35,000 nt of DNA from Chromera velia (taxonomy: Eukaryota > Sar > Chromeraceae). The stretch spans positions 1-35,000 of the forward strand of contig JAHBMJ010000314.1 in NCBI GenBank assembly GCA_018398765.1, read 5' to 3'. The notes beneath the pieces are model-generated. The model was not told the DNA's origin. It saw nothing but the letters and a program-made list of their open reading frames with translations, and ran no database searches. Positions 1 to 10,890 of this stretch are shown here, piece by piece. The position numbers and the translations under genes are program-made. The stretch's first letter is position 1, and each line of letters begins with the position of its first letter.

Positions 1-51
1 TCTGTCTGCCTGTCTGTCTGTCTGTCTGTCTGTCTGCCTGTCTGTCTGTCC
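1..51. repeat. CTGT microsatellite at the window start
   Basis: A TCTG tetranucleotide run with a few CCTG variants lies in the intron just before the acceptor at 58-59 and doubles as its polypyrimidine tract. Confidence 0.9.
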
Positions 52-59
52 GCTTGCAG

Positions 60-269
60 CGATGGGAGGGATTCTGGCTGTGCGTTTGATGAGGGGGCAC
101 CTGGACGGCTTCAAGAATGCTTTTGACCAGGAGAAGGGGTTCGATCTGTCTGAATACCTCAAGGGGACGGGGTCGGCCTCCTCCTTCTCTCATCATTCTA
201 GCTCGTGCCTTCTTTCATTCTTCAAAGAAAAGTGTGAAGACAACCGAGCTTTGAAGAAATCACAGGACA

Positions 270-318
<49 letters not shown>

Positions 319-327
319 TGTCCATCT

Positions 328-361
<34 letters not shown>

Positions 362-1882
362 CTGTCTTTCAAAAGGAACAAGAAAAACAGAAAGAAAGAA
401 AGAAACAAAGAAGGAGAAAAGAAGTCATCTAGTCTGTCTGCCTTCACTATTTTATTGACCCTTTCCCCTGTCTGTCTGCAGCTTTTATTTGTTGCCTGCA
501 GTTTTTGGGATCTGTGCTGCGCTTGCCTTTTTGTTTCTGGCGCCCTGTCTGACGGACACATTCCAAATCAAGTGGAAGAAAAGACTCTCCAGACACGTCC
601 ATCTGATGACATCTCTTGGAGGGAAAATGTACAAAGACGGTGGGTGGGTGGGTGGGTGGGTAGAGGGGATGCGTTGCAGGTGGATCAGATGCGACCTGTG
701 TCGCATTCTGTGGGTGCATGGATCTCCGCCTCTCCTCTCCCTTGTTCCGTAGACCAACGCACTCACAAAAACATATACGTAGAAACTCTCTGTCCTGTTT
801 GATTTCTCTTCTGTTCTCTCCTCTTTCCGTTTCACACACGCGTACGAATGAGAGCATCTGTGAATGAATGAAAAACGATAATTCAATGAATGAGTGCAGG
901 GGGAGGGAAGTTGGATGACGTCCTCGACGCAGAGATGGACGGCGATGCGGAGGGGGAGGAAAAGGTCAGTCAGTCAGTCAGTCAGCCAGATAGCCGGTAT
1001 GTCAATTTGTGGAGGCCGGGGTTCACTCCATCCTCTCCGCTCCCTTTCGCCTTCCACTTTTGGTACAGTGAGTCTGTGTACGAGAATGAAAATGCATGTC
1101 GGTTTCTTTCTACCAAAACTGGAGAGAATACGGGGGGGCTGCAACCAATTCGTGACCGCGGTATCCATCCCATGATTTGTTCACCGGGTAACGGAATAAA
1201 GGTAGGAATGAATGTCTAAATGTGCAGCAGAACCAAGCAGACGTGACGGGAGAGATCGGGGTAGTTGCAGAGGAAGAGGCGTTGGAGGCGATGGAGGACG
1301 AAGAGAATGAATATAGAGGACTTGGGAAGAATGGGAAAGTCTTCTGCGTCTGCTCATGTCAGTCGGGCAGATAGGGATAGGGATTGATGGTGCGTGCAGG
1401 CTAATGAAGGCCTTAATCGGTCTGCGTTGGATAGAAAGCCTTACGTCACCTCAGCCTCCAGTGTACTTTTCACCTTTCTCTCTCTGCTCTTTTCTTCCTC
1501 TCTCCCTGTCCTCCCCTCGTTTTCTCTTTGTGAGTCTGCTCTTGTGTGGACACTTGTTCTCTCGGCTCGGTGGAGGGTTTCGGCACAATGACTGAGAGAC
1601 CCAGTTACCCTCATGAGGCTAGCCGAACCCCACTCTTTCTCTCTCTGTGCGCTCTCGTCAGTCTTCTTTCGTCCTCTGCTTACAGCCTCGCTGCGGGTCA
1701 GCTGAAGGAACCATGAGAAGGTTCGAGTGCGTAGATTTGGCTGTTTTTTTCTTCGGCTCGCCTGAACTCTCTCTGTCCACCTGCCTACCTCCTCGCCTGC
1801 AGTGCTACAGACCCTCGCCTGTGTCGCTGCCATCGTCGTTGTCCCCTTCATCTGGTTGGGGGAGGCTAATACGATAGCTGCT
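60..1882 (+). other. N-terminal exons of the five-TM gene: TM1, acidic loop, TM2
   Basis: These are seven exons. The first (60-171) ends in phase 2. The second (482-639) completes that codon and encodes TM1, containing FGICAALAFLFLAPC, then a basic stretch (KWKKRL) expected on the cytosolic side. Exons 900-964, 1228-1338, 1400-1444 and 1686-1730 encode a loop rich in Asp/Glu (for example AEGEEK and AEEEALEAMEDEENE). Exon 1811-1882 encodes TM2 (LACVAAIVVVPFIWLGEA). An acceptor at 1803 would shift the frame, so I prefer the ACAG acceptor at 1810 paired with a donor at 1731. The TM1-TM2 loop is about 120 residues, longer than I expect for a prominin. Confidence 0.5.
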
Positions 1883-4800
1883 GTGTACGGGGGACACTGC
1901 TCCTTTCTCTCTATCCTGGATTTGGTCGGTCGGTACTTCGGTCCTCTCCTTTCGTCTGTACGTCAGTCTGGTGATTCAATGGAGGTTGCCTCGTGGCCTT
2001 CGTGTTTTGCTTGGATACGGTTGACATTGAAGAGAGCGAGGAGAAAGTCCATGCTCTTTTCGTTCCTTTCTTTTCTGAAACAGAATGTGATGCAGTGTGT
2101 CCTTTGTCTCTTTTTCCTTCCTTTCAAATTGGACCTCTCAATTTTATTTATTTATTTTTCCATATTTATTTTTCCTTTCAAATTGGACCTCTTTCAACGA
2201 CACAACGTGTGTATGTGTTGCTCGAGTGTCTGCAGTGGCACAACGGAACCCATCTCGATGAGGAGATCATGAAGCGTATGGAAATGGTCAGTGGGCAGTT
2301 GGAGGCTTTTGTTTCTTTCCAATGTGTTCTCTCTGCTGCGTACCTGCAAGTCCCTTTCAAAAGAATTTACGTGTCCGTCAAGACAGTTGCAGTGGAAAAC
2401 AGGCAGGCAGCTCGTATCTCTGTCTGTCTAAGTGCCTTCAAACGTGCAGCATCTAAGAAGACAGTTGATCACCTCCATTTCAGACCATCCGGAAGATGAA
2501 AACAAGACGTTCCTTTCGCTTACACTTCTTTGTTCCTCGCACTGAATCCATTCATTCGAATGTTTTCAGATTCTCGCTGTGACAGAGGGAAACGCAATCG
2601 ACAAATGGTTGACCGACCAGGCCGACAACTTGAAGAGCATTGAAGCCCCCTCTGCCTATGAAGTCCTGAGGCTCCAGACAAAGGAGTCTGCATTGGGGGA
2701 CTATTCTGTGCAGACAGGGTCGAACTCCACCAACAGCACTAGGCTGAGAGGTTTGATGGGGAGAGGGATGCAGGACGACAGTGAAGCTCTGACGGCAAGC
2801 AACGTGAGGGGATGGTCAGTTGCTTTCTTTTTCTATCTTTCTTCGAATTGGTTGTCTTTGTTCATGAATCATGTCCCCATATGCTCAAAAAGTGGTCTTC
2901 GATTTGTCACAACTTGCACGGTGAGAGGATTGCATTCCAGGGAGTTAGTTCTCTTACTCATCAGAGCAACGTGTGGGCGTTTCTTCACCAGACCTTTGAT
3001 CGATTCCGTGTAACTATTATTTCTTCACTTGATCTGTTTTCTCTTGCCCTTGTAAGGCTCATGTGGTGATGGCTGCCGAAGTGCCGACTTAAACAAAAGT
3101 GTTACTGTTTTTTTCTTGTTTTTTCCGGCGACTCGAAACGTGCGTTCAGGATCAGCGTCATGAACTCCTCTCTGACTGCCAACCCCCCTCCTTGGCGAGG
3201 CACTAAGGCGATCAAAGAGGATCTTCAGACCCTCTCTTCCGGTCTCCTCTGGGACTCTGAGCACAATACTGCGTTAATGGACACCGTCAAACTTGCACAG
3301 AGCTACACGCAAGTATTTGCAGAAACAATCGCGGACCTGAAGGGCGTCAATGAGACGGCCACGGAAGTCAACAATCTGTACAGCGATACGCTGGATCACT
3401 CCTGCGTCTTCTGCTACCTTGCAACTGCACCCACGGAGACTTTGCAGGGAGCGGAGGAGGGGCATATGCTCTACATGACCGGGTGGGGGTGGCCGGTCCC
3501 TTACTACACCGCATGGAAGTACACTACAGCGAGAGATGCCATTGCAACCCGGTATGACAATCTGGTCAGTCCGTCGATCGGCCTTTGTGATATTCTTGAC
3601 TGATCTCTTTGTGATCTGTGACCTCCATATCTGCCTCGTCTTTTTGCCTTTTCGTCTTTGTCGCTACGGGTTGCTCAAGATTGGAGATTGAAAAGTACAA
3701 GATCAGGATACACGCTTTCTCTCCCTCCATTTTGAGTCTATATTTTCCTTTCCTGTCTCTCCACGTTCCTCTTGTTGTCTTTGTTTTCTTTTTCGTCTCT
3801 CTGTTCATTCCCTTTTTCCTTTCTGCAGGGATGGAAGTACAAGCGCTACTCGTACACGACTGTCGACAACTCCACCACCACACAAATCGATGACTCAGAC
3901 CTCAACATGATGTCTTCCCCTGGGACGACCTACCACACAACAGGGCCGACAGGAGAGTCTGTACAAACGAGAAATGACCCCAGTGTGGGCAACGCGAAGG
4001 CAAAACAGTGGAGACTAGGGCCCCTCGCCTCTATTCTTGAGACTCTGACGACAGAAAGCGGGAACACGTTCACGGAACTGTGGAGAACTTCGGCAGTGGT
4101 ACGTCAACTTTTTGGAAGTTCTCAGCAGACACGGCTTCGTGAGGACACCCATGGAACGACAGCGATGATGACCACACTGGATGACGACATGCTCATCCAC
4201 AGAGGCGCGCTGGACTTTCTTAGGTAGGTGTGCTTGCCTTCCTTCCTTCCTTCCGACAGACACTTTTTGTGCATTGACTATCTGTAGTCGTGTGAACGAC
4301 TGAGACTCAAAGGCCCCACACAGGATTTTGTTTTCTGAAGAAATGTCTCAACGGCTGTGTCTGGAAGAAGTGAGGATGCAATCTGCTCTTCCGGCGCAGA
4401 TAGACCCATCAACGTAATTTCACTTACTTTACCTACTCACCTTCTTCCTCAAGTGCTTTGTTTCTTTCTTCAAAACCGAGTCAACTTGAACCAATCCATC
4501 ATTCTCCATCTCTTTCTTCCCCTGCAGGTTTTCTGAAGTCAAGTCCGTCTTCAGTCGCACTTACTGTATCCTCAGTGGTCTCCTTGCCCTGGTGGCTGTC
4601 GTCTCGTTGGGCATGGAACCTTTTGTCAGACGGAGGTGCAAGTTCACGCTGCCTCAAGGAGTGCCCATCTACATTGCTGTGGTGGCCGTCTGCTTCGGAA
4701 TGATCGCACTCATCTTGGGATCTGCGACAATCGTCAGTTGGCTGTCCCGTGTCTGCATAGAGAGGGCGGAAAAGCGAGGGTCTGGGAAACAGATCTACAA

Positions 4801-5199
4801 GAAGAACAGTGTGTACAGATGTTGAAGTAATACAAAAGGTTGACTAGATTAATTGCAGATCCCCTGACCTGGACACAGAAGTGAGCAGACCCTCGCTTAA
4901 TTGAATGTTGCTTGACTACTGCCTGTGTGTGATTGAACTTTGATGCAGATCACAGCATTCATCGCAGCTGACTTTGCCGAGTTCATCGTCAGAGATTTCC
5001 TGAATGAGGGCGGGCTGATGACCTACCGAGTCCTTTTAGGCTTTCCCTACCCTGGGGGGGGGAGGCAGGGGTTCAACACGACCGCGTGGGCCCTCCAGAG
5101 CGGTGCATGCTTCGGGTATCTGAACACGAGCAGCTCCAACGGCACGGCGACGACGCAGAACACGACGCTGCCATGGATGGTTGGTCTGTCTTATTTTCG

Positions 5200-5235
<36 letters not shown>

Positions 5236-8200
5236 GGGTGGCTGGCAGTGTTTGTTGTGGACCTTTGTGTTTGCCGATTGGCGCGCGTGGCGGGTAGGCA
5301 CGAGGTGCGGGAGGGGAGGATGACTGCTGGGGTAAAGGGTTCGTGAATGAATTTGTGCTGCATCCATCTGCTTGTTCCAAAGAGCAACACCCACAACATA
5401 ATGGAAAGACAAAAATGACAGAAGCATAGTGAAGGGAGATGGAAAGGCAAAAAGCAGGAAGAAGGAAACATACAACTTTGCAAACGATTCAAAAATGCTG
5501 CGAGGCTCCCTTCGTACTGCCACTTGAAGGAGAAGGATCGCGAGGGAGAGAGAAAAGTAGACTTGTCAACTGGCTCTTTCCTCGTCGCTTCCTTCCCTTT
5601 CTCCTTCTATTCTTCTTTATTCCCTCGATCATTTCCTGTATGCCCGTTTTCTTTCTGGCTGAGTCCCTCGATCATTTCTTGTGTGCCCGTTTTCTTTCTG
5701 GCTGAACGAATCCCATGGCTTGCCTGCAGGGTCAGGGCCACCTGCTGAACGCCACAGAGGTGTACAACCACTACAATTTCTCTGGTCCTCTCGTGTCTGT
5801 CTCCGGTGGTAAGACGGGGTGGCAGGTGCTGGTGAACTCGGATAAGTGGAGCGAGATTGACAAACCGTTCTTCGAGTAAGTCGAGGGGTCCGTCTGGAAA
5901 CGATTGTCGGGGGCGTTTTGAAATCGAAGAAAGAAAACAACAAATGAGAGATTGCATACATTGCAGTAGAATGAACTCTCAGCCGCTTTATCCGGGAGCC
6001 TTGTTTCCTGCCACTCTCTCTGCCTGCCTGTTCACGTATCTATGCATCTGGCCGTCTGCCTGTTCCCATGGGACTGCAGTTCAGCTGGGTGGAAAAGAAC
6101 ACAGATCTGCATCTTTACAAGGGGCCCTAATGCTGCATGCCGTCTCTTTCTTGTTCGCTCTGACTTTGAACCTGATTCTTCTTTCTGTGTGCAGATGGGA
6201 GGCTGATCGCATCCAGTGGTTGTGGGACACTTACGGAAGCAGATCGCTTTTTGTTCTGGACCCCTACAGGACTTACAACACCACCCGTCGGGCCCTGGAA
6301 AGCGAAAACGATGAAGGGTCTGAACAGGACGAGGACGAATATCGGAAGGATAGGGAGGCGTCAAATCTTCGTGCACGCCGTAGACAGAGACGTAAACTAG
6401 GGCGGTTCCTTGCATCTCTCGAACCTCAGGAGGAGCAGCGAGAGGAGGAATGGTTCGGACACACAGAGGCGAGGCAACTGCAGACAGAGCAGCAGATCCT
6501 GCAGGCAATGTTGGGCTCAACCATCTTGAGGCACAACCTGACGCTTGAGTATCCCGACACGGTAGGAGACCCCTCGCCTCTGACGAGGACCTACAACGGC
6601 CTGGATACATTCGCGACGCTACTGAGAAAGCTGACTGGTCAGTGAGTACATGGGGCAGCGGACGGACATAATCAGCTTGTTCTGCACCATTTTCAGGTTT
6701 TCAAACCATTTTGCTCTTCTGTTTCACATCCATGTATTCTTTTGGCGCAATAAGATTCCTTTTTGACTCCGGGTCTTTCTTTCAAGTCATTCAAAAGTAC
6801 AGGTCCCTACTCACCCTTCTCTGCCGTCGTGCACTGGCCCTTCCTTCCTCTTATCAAATAATGTGCATGCTTTTCTTGTTATGCCCATGCATGCAGGTTG
6901 TGAGAAGGTGTTCCTCTACGAGGAGGGCCTCCCCATGAAGGCAGAGGATCAGGATGCAGCCAACTGGTGGATTGGTCCTGACTTCTCCACATCCAGCAGC
7001 ACACTCAACTCACTCGGCTTCACCAACGTATTCTGCAGACAGGTCTGCATGTCATTCTTTTAGCTTCTTGTATTCAATCACGGGGTGTATGAACGTTCTT
7101 GTATTCAATCACGGGGTGTATGAACGAGAGAAACGAAGCTCCTCGTGAGCCACACCAAAACTTTCTGCAGCCAATTATGTTGAGTCCGATATGGCTTACG
7201 GAGATCTTTTTGCCATGCTCCCTAGCAAGTGCCGACTGCTCATGTGCATTTTTGATGTGGCGACTTAATTGTGTTTCTGCCATGCATGTGGAATATGTCC
7301 ACGCGGAGGCATACCGCGCCAGCGGATCGTCCAGTGAGTATGGAGATCGGCGAACTTTTCCTTTTGCATGCATGCAGGCTGACTCTGTTCGATTCGCTAT
7401 GCTCCCCCCTTCCTAATGAACTTATTTGTGATGATGATGATGATGATGACATTGATTCCGTTCATCTGCGTGCAGGCCCTGATCTAGGGGGTCTACAGAC
7501 AGAAACTCCAGAAGAACACCTACGAGCTGGGCATGAAGTTGGTCCAACAAGAACCAACAAACACATACCGTTGGGCTGATGCCTCGAGTGCAATCCCAGA
7601 GTGGAACTCTCGTCGTTTGTTTCTGAATGAGAGTGAGAGTGAAGCCGCGTCTGGTGGGGAGGGGAAGTGGAGAGAAGAAGAATCTGATCAGAAGAAGCGG
7701 GAGAGATTGAGTCTCTCAGAGAAAGTGCAGAGAAGAAGAAGAAGAAGAAGAAGAAGAAGAAAGAGGAGGCGATTGGCCGAGTCAACTGATTACGGAGCCA
7801 GTTTAGGTCCTCCTCTGATGTTTTCCACCAAGATGCCTGACGAGACTCTCTGGGAAGAGTCTTTGAGAGAGACTGAGGTTCCGGTCACTCAGGCAGAAAT
7901 GATAGGAGGAATGTACGACCAGTGGGAGAAGGCCCGAAAGTCTCTCGATGATCTCAAGTCAAGCGCGGAGACGTTTGTGAACACTTTACGGAAGCACGCC
8001 AACACAGGCGACTTACGATCCGACGGGGAGTATGAGGGGACGGGAGAGGCTTGGCTTCATCGACAAGCAGGGGATGTGATGTCCCAGACAGACTGCAAAT
8101 TTGTCGTTGGTAAGTCTGTCTGTCTGTCAGAAAGAAAACAGATAGATGCTGTTAACAGTATATCTTTTCGGTCCATATATCATTAGGCAGGAAGAGAACT

Positions 8201-8586
8201 GGAAGATGGTCTATGAAGTATAGGGCTTGATTTGAATGTCTGTGTGAGGGGGAGAGACGAGTTTGTTTGGGGATGCAGAATGTATCAAACTGTTTTGGAC
8301 AATCAATGAGACGGTCAGGCAAGATGGATTCCTTCTGTACCACGATATCACAATTACCTGATAAAGAGATGTTGTCAACTGAGCCGACGTACTGGCTTTG
8401 TGTTCGCAGATTTTTGGCATGACGAAGCCCCCTACTGGTTGGGCAATGTCGCAGAGGCAGGGGTCTCTTCTGCGGTGTTCTGGATGTTCTCGGGGGCTGC
8501 ACTGCTTCTTTTGGCAGCTACCCAGGTCGTGGCGTTCCGTCGAGTTGTGAGAAATCAGGTGAGTGAGTGTGTGAGTGAGTGAGTGC

Positions 8587-8618
<32 letters not shown>

Positions 8619-10024
8619 GCGGCAGGATGGGAAAACATCCTCGATCCGTCAGATATTCCTCTGCAGTGTTTTTTTCCCTTTCAAAATCTTTTGTCTCCCT
8701 ACCTGCCTCTCTTTTCGACAGCATGAAACCGGAAATTTTATGTCCCCCGTGAAAAGCTTTCCTATCTCTCTCCCTTCGTGTGCGTGCGTGTGTGTGTGTG
8801 TGTGTGTGTGTGCGTAATGTTTTCTGTCGCCTGCCTGCATGCAGGTGAACAGTCTCCCCCCTCGTGAGACGACGATGTTGTTGTTTGACGAGGAGGAGGC
8901 CTCGATGAGAAACCCCATCCACATCATGGCGTCTTCTCAGCAGGTCCTCACCCAGTTCAGGTGGAAGACCTTTTGTTGGGGGTCTAGGGGGAGGCGGCAG
9001 AAGATCATGAAGGATCCTTTGGCAAGTGATTTGCATGAGGAGGCGAATGAGGGTGTGGGGGCCACACGGATGTTGTTCGATGACGAGGAGCGGACGTTGT
9101 TGCATGAAGTGCGTAACGGGGAACCTCTAATGCCTGATGAGGAGGCGGAGTGGGAGGTCTTGGTGAAGAAGGTAATGTTGAAAGAATTGGAGGCGATCGG
9201 AGAAGCAGACAGACAGAGTCGGAGATGGTCTTCCGCTCGGGAGGAGGACTTTGACGAGACCGAAGAAGAGAGAACGAGGAGATTGAACGAGCTCGCACAG
9301 TCGAAACTTGCCACATTTGCAAGAAAGTCGGTCAGACTGTTCGTTTGTGAACAGAACACTCGAAGTCTTGAACGCCAGCACCGACCAGCCGAGCAGCCTC
9401 TCTTATCCTAGCTCTTAAGTTCTTGTTCGCTAAGTTTTCCTCTCTTGCCTCCTTCTGTGCAAACGTTGCCGGTAATGTGTTCTTTTTGTCGTTTTACTCC
9501 TGTCTCGAAGAATGATTGATCTTGCCGTCTTGACTTGTCTCTGCCCTTCTTGCAGGCGCAATGAGACCGACGAAAAGAGGAAGCAGAGAATCGCGACTGA
9601 GATTTTGAAGAGCCATACGGTCTTAATGGGAGACGATTACATCGAGAGCATGCGAGAGGAGGCGGAACGGAAAAAGAAAGAGGCGGGAGACGGCTCAACA
9701 GACAGCGACGATGATGACGACGAGTCGACCCAATATGACAGACAGGATGACGGGAGGGAAGGTGAGTGGGAAGGGGGTCAAGATCAGCAGAAAGACCTTC
9801 TGGAATGGCCGGACGAGAATGGAGGTCAGAAGGGAAGACGGGACGAGACCGGGGCAGGGTTTTGGGATGATGCCGAGACGGAGAGAGCCACAAGCTCGAA
9901 GAGGTCGAAGAGGAAAAAAAGGAAAAAGTCAAAAAAAGAGAACGCAAGTGAAGGTGGAGAGGGGGGGGAGCCACAGGCACTCATAGCATGGGAAGAAGAT
10001 CCAGACGAAGGGGGAGGAGGCTGA
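60..10024 (+). CDS. Large five-transmembrane glycoprotein with prominin-like topology (3' part, 20 exons)
   Basis: Exons joined by phase: 60-171, 482-639, 900-964, 1228-1338, 1400-1444, 1686-1730, 1811-1882, 2236-2286, 2570-2814, 3150-3564, 3829-4223, 4528-4810, 4949-5179, 5730-5875, 6195-6637, 6897-7042, 7488-8109, 8410-8558, 8845-9326, 9556-10024 (TGA). Every junction is GT...AG and phase-consistent; the 1730/1811 junction is least certain. The total is about 1,560 codons. The first exon follows an acceptor, so the true start lies upstream of the window. Hydrophobic segments occur near residues 39-58, 179-197, 581-597, 620-645 and 1212-1232. Two long loops (about 380 and 545 residues) carry many N-x-S/T sites, and the last 330 residues are highly charged. 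Five TMs, two large glycosylated loops and a short basic TM3-TM4 link are the known layout of prominins (and, smaller, of Tweety proteins). Prominins are about 860 residues, so this would be an enlarged relative. Family assignment is inferred from topology only; the gene model itself is well supported. Confidence 0.6.
272..370. repeat. Compound CT / GT / CTGT microsatellite in intron
   Basis: A (CT)n run is followed by (GT)n and then (CTGT)n. All lie within the intron between exons 60-171 and 482-639. Confidence 0.95.
2120..2192 (+). repeat. 19-bp direct repeat in intron
   Basis: CCTTTCAAATTGGACCTCT occurs at 2120-2138 and again at 2174-2192, 54 bp apart, with T-rich sequence between. It is a small local duplication inside an intron of the five-TM gene. 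Confidence 0.85.
2236..4223 (+). other. First ectodomain exons of the five-TM gene
   Basis: Exons 2236-2286, 2570-2814, 3150-3564 and 3829-4223 encode about 370 residues between TM2 and TM3. N-glycosylation sequons are frequent (NGT, NST, NSS, NET, NST), with few cysteines apart from the close pair in HSCVFCY. This suits a lumenal or extracellular helical domain. The donor at 2815 (GTCAGT, phase 2) rather than the earlier GTGAGG is required to keep frame with 3150. No enzyme motif is visible. Confidence 0.5.
4528..4810 (+). other. TM3-TM4 hairpin exon of the five-TM gene
   Basis: One exon encodes TM3 (ILSGLLALVAVVSLG), a basic link (VRRRCKF) and TM4 (YIAVVAVCFGMIALILG), followed by a basic segment (ERAEKRGSGKQIYKKN). 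The acceptor at 4527 continues the phase-2 codon from 4223. The donor AGT|GTGTAC at 4810 avoids an in-frame TGA a few codons later. A short basic loop between two adjacent TMs is the feature that most resembles prominin intracellular loop 2. Confidence 0.5.
5198..5236. repeat. TCTG microsatellite in intron
   Basis: About nine to ten TCTG units lie shortly after the donor at 5180. Reverse-strand frames across it give only artificial DRQT repeats. Confidence 0.95.
5622..5707 (+). repeat. 43-bp tandem duplication in intron
   Basis: Two adjacent copies (5622-5664 and 5665-5707), each starting CCCTCGATCATTTC and containing CCCGTTTTCTTTCTGGCTGA, differ at a few bases. They lie just upstream of the acceptor at 5729. 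Confidence 0.9.
7065..7126 (+). repeat. 31-bp tandem duplication in intron
   Basis: Two identical adjacent copies (7065-7095 and 7096-7126) start TTCTTGTATTCAATCACGGG. The perfect identity suggests a recent replication-slippage event. Confidence 0.92.
8410..10024 (+). other. TM5 and charged cytosolic tail exons of the five-TM gene
   Basis: Exon 8410-8558 encodes TM5 (VFWMFSGAALLLLAATQVV) followed by RRVVRNQ. Exons 8845-9326 and 9556-10024 encode a hydrophilic tail of about 320 residues. It is rich in Glu/Asp (EEEAS, DEEAEWE, SDDDDDES), with a Lys/Arg cluster (KRSKRKKRKKSKK) and a Gly/Glu-rich end before TGA. It is probably disordered and cytosolic by the positive-inside rule. Confidence 0.55.
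8567..8812. repeat. Two GT microsatellites in one intron
   Basis: A GTGA-to-GT run at about 8567-8618 follows the donor at 8559. A second GT run ends near 8812, about 30 bp before the acceptor at 8844. Confidence 0.9.
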
Positions 10025-10414
10025 TCAATTCAGCTTTACCCTCTGCCAGTGTACATGGTACTATGATGGTAGTAGACTTTCTAGAGCAAGAATTGCTAGA
10101 GGTGGCGTTCTTCCAAATTGCAGGGGGAGACACCTTTCTATTTTTGGTCCTAACATTCCCAATCGTGTATGTAGCATAATCACCAAGCTAGTAAATTTGA
10201 TGATAGAAAGGCAAGACACTTTGCGACTATCTGGGCTAGTACCTAGGTGATTACCAAGTTATATAAAGACTCAGGCTAGTTAAAAGAAAGTGGGAAGCAT
10301 CATATAGCTATAATAATACTTTAGGTGTAGGTATACGCTGACATCATTCACATACTACCTCAGGCTAGTTCTGTACACTGACAATACCCTGACATAAATC
10401 TGAATATTAAAAGT
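10025..10414. other. Gene-free stretch after the five-TM gene
   Basis: This AT-rich sequence follows the TGA at 10024. I see no open frame with coding character, no RNA gene and no clear AATAAA signal. It probably holds the 3'UTR and intergenic DNA. Confidence 0.5.
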
Positions 10415-10426
10415 AGAAATAGTGAC

Positions 10427-10512
10427 CATGTTTGATTTGATTATATTTGATTTGATTTGATTTGATTTGAGCTTCAACCTCAAATATTTGATATTTGAGG
10501 TAAGATTTGAGG
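10427..10512. repeat. TTTGA repeat with a short palindrome
   Basis: TTTGATTTGA units lead into GAGCTTCAACC, then arms ACCTCAAATAT (10477-10487) and ATATTTGAGGT (10491-10501) with a 3-base loop. Related TTTGATTTGAGCTTCAA sequence reappears at 25250-25325, so this is a dispersed repeat family. Confidence 0.7.
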
Positions 10513-10538
10513 TTAACCTCTTAGGGTTCCTCACTGAG

Positions 10539-10808
10539 TCACTGACTTACTGTCACTCTGATCATTTTTCTTATGACAATAGTTATCCGAACATTTCTGA
10601 TGTGTGTTTCAAAAATGTCCCAGTCATACAGCATGTCTCTGGTGGCGAATCGGTCAAAAGCGGGGTACCTCACCCGTGGATCCGTCTCGTAGGCGACAAT
10701 CTGATTCTGATGCACCTTCACCAACTTATTAGCCCAGTTCCGTTGAGCCAACGGGAGGAGGCACGTCAGATTGTTCTGAAACCCTAACCACCGGATAGTT
10801 GTATGCGT
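10539..10808 (-). CDS. Possible orphan exon (unrecognised)
   Basis: On the minus strand a GT-rich tract ends in TATTGCAG at about 10809-10816, a good acceptor. An open frame follows with coding-like composition (TIRWLGFQNN, LPLAQRNWANKLVKVHQ, RYPAFDRFATRDMLYDWDIF). A hydrophobic stretch before the repeat (10903-10965, TFLVLKHLYGPLFERLQTF) could be an upstream exon, but I found no phase-consistent donor. It may be a gene remnant cut by the LINE at about 10986. I do not recognise the protein. Confidence 0.28.
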   Translation of the reverse strand, partial: THTTIRWLGFQNNLTCLLPLAQRNWANKLVKVHQNQIVAYETDPRVRYPAFDRFATRDMLYDWDIFETHIRNVRITIVIRKMIRVTVSQ

Positions 10809-10818
10809 CTGCAATACA

Positions 10819-10863
<45 letters not shown>

Positions 10864-10890
10864 AGATACACATACACGCACACACATACA
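10809..10890. repeat. CA/TG microsatellite
   Basis: CACA dinucleotide repeats are interspersed with ATACACA variants. On the minus strand this would be the pyrimidine/GT-rich end of an intron. Confidence 0.92.

Larger units (their letters stand above)
4949..8109 (+). other. Second ectodomain exons of the five-TM gene, with basic runs
   Basis: Exons 4949-5179, 5730-5875, 6195-6637, 6897-7042 and 7488-8109 encode about 545 residues with sequons (NTT, NTS, NGT, NAT, NFS, NLT). Two strongly basic runs interrupt it: RARRRQRRKLGR around 6370-6400, and a run of ten Arg followed by KRRR encoded by an AGA microsatellite near 7728-7770. Basic runs in an ectodomain could be convertase cleavage sites or recent microsatellite growth. 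The acceptor at 7487 is TCTAG|GGG, not the nearby GTGCAG, because only this keeps the frame open. Confidence 0.5.

Noticed and set aside
4528-4825. Gene end at TGA 4822-4824 in the TM3-TM4 exon
   Set aside because: A phase-0 donor at 4811 bypasses it, and the next exon (4949) continues with a consistent frame and topology.
5036-5523. Three overlapping minus-strand frames
   Set aside because: They are antisense to exon 4949-5179 and run through the TCTG microsatellite, giving DRQT repeats.
8518-9105. 195-codon minus-strand frame, and another at 8937-9359
   Set aside because: They are antisense to well-phased coding exons of the five-TM gene and include translated CA repeats (HTHTHTH).
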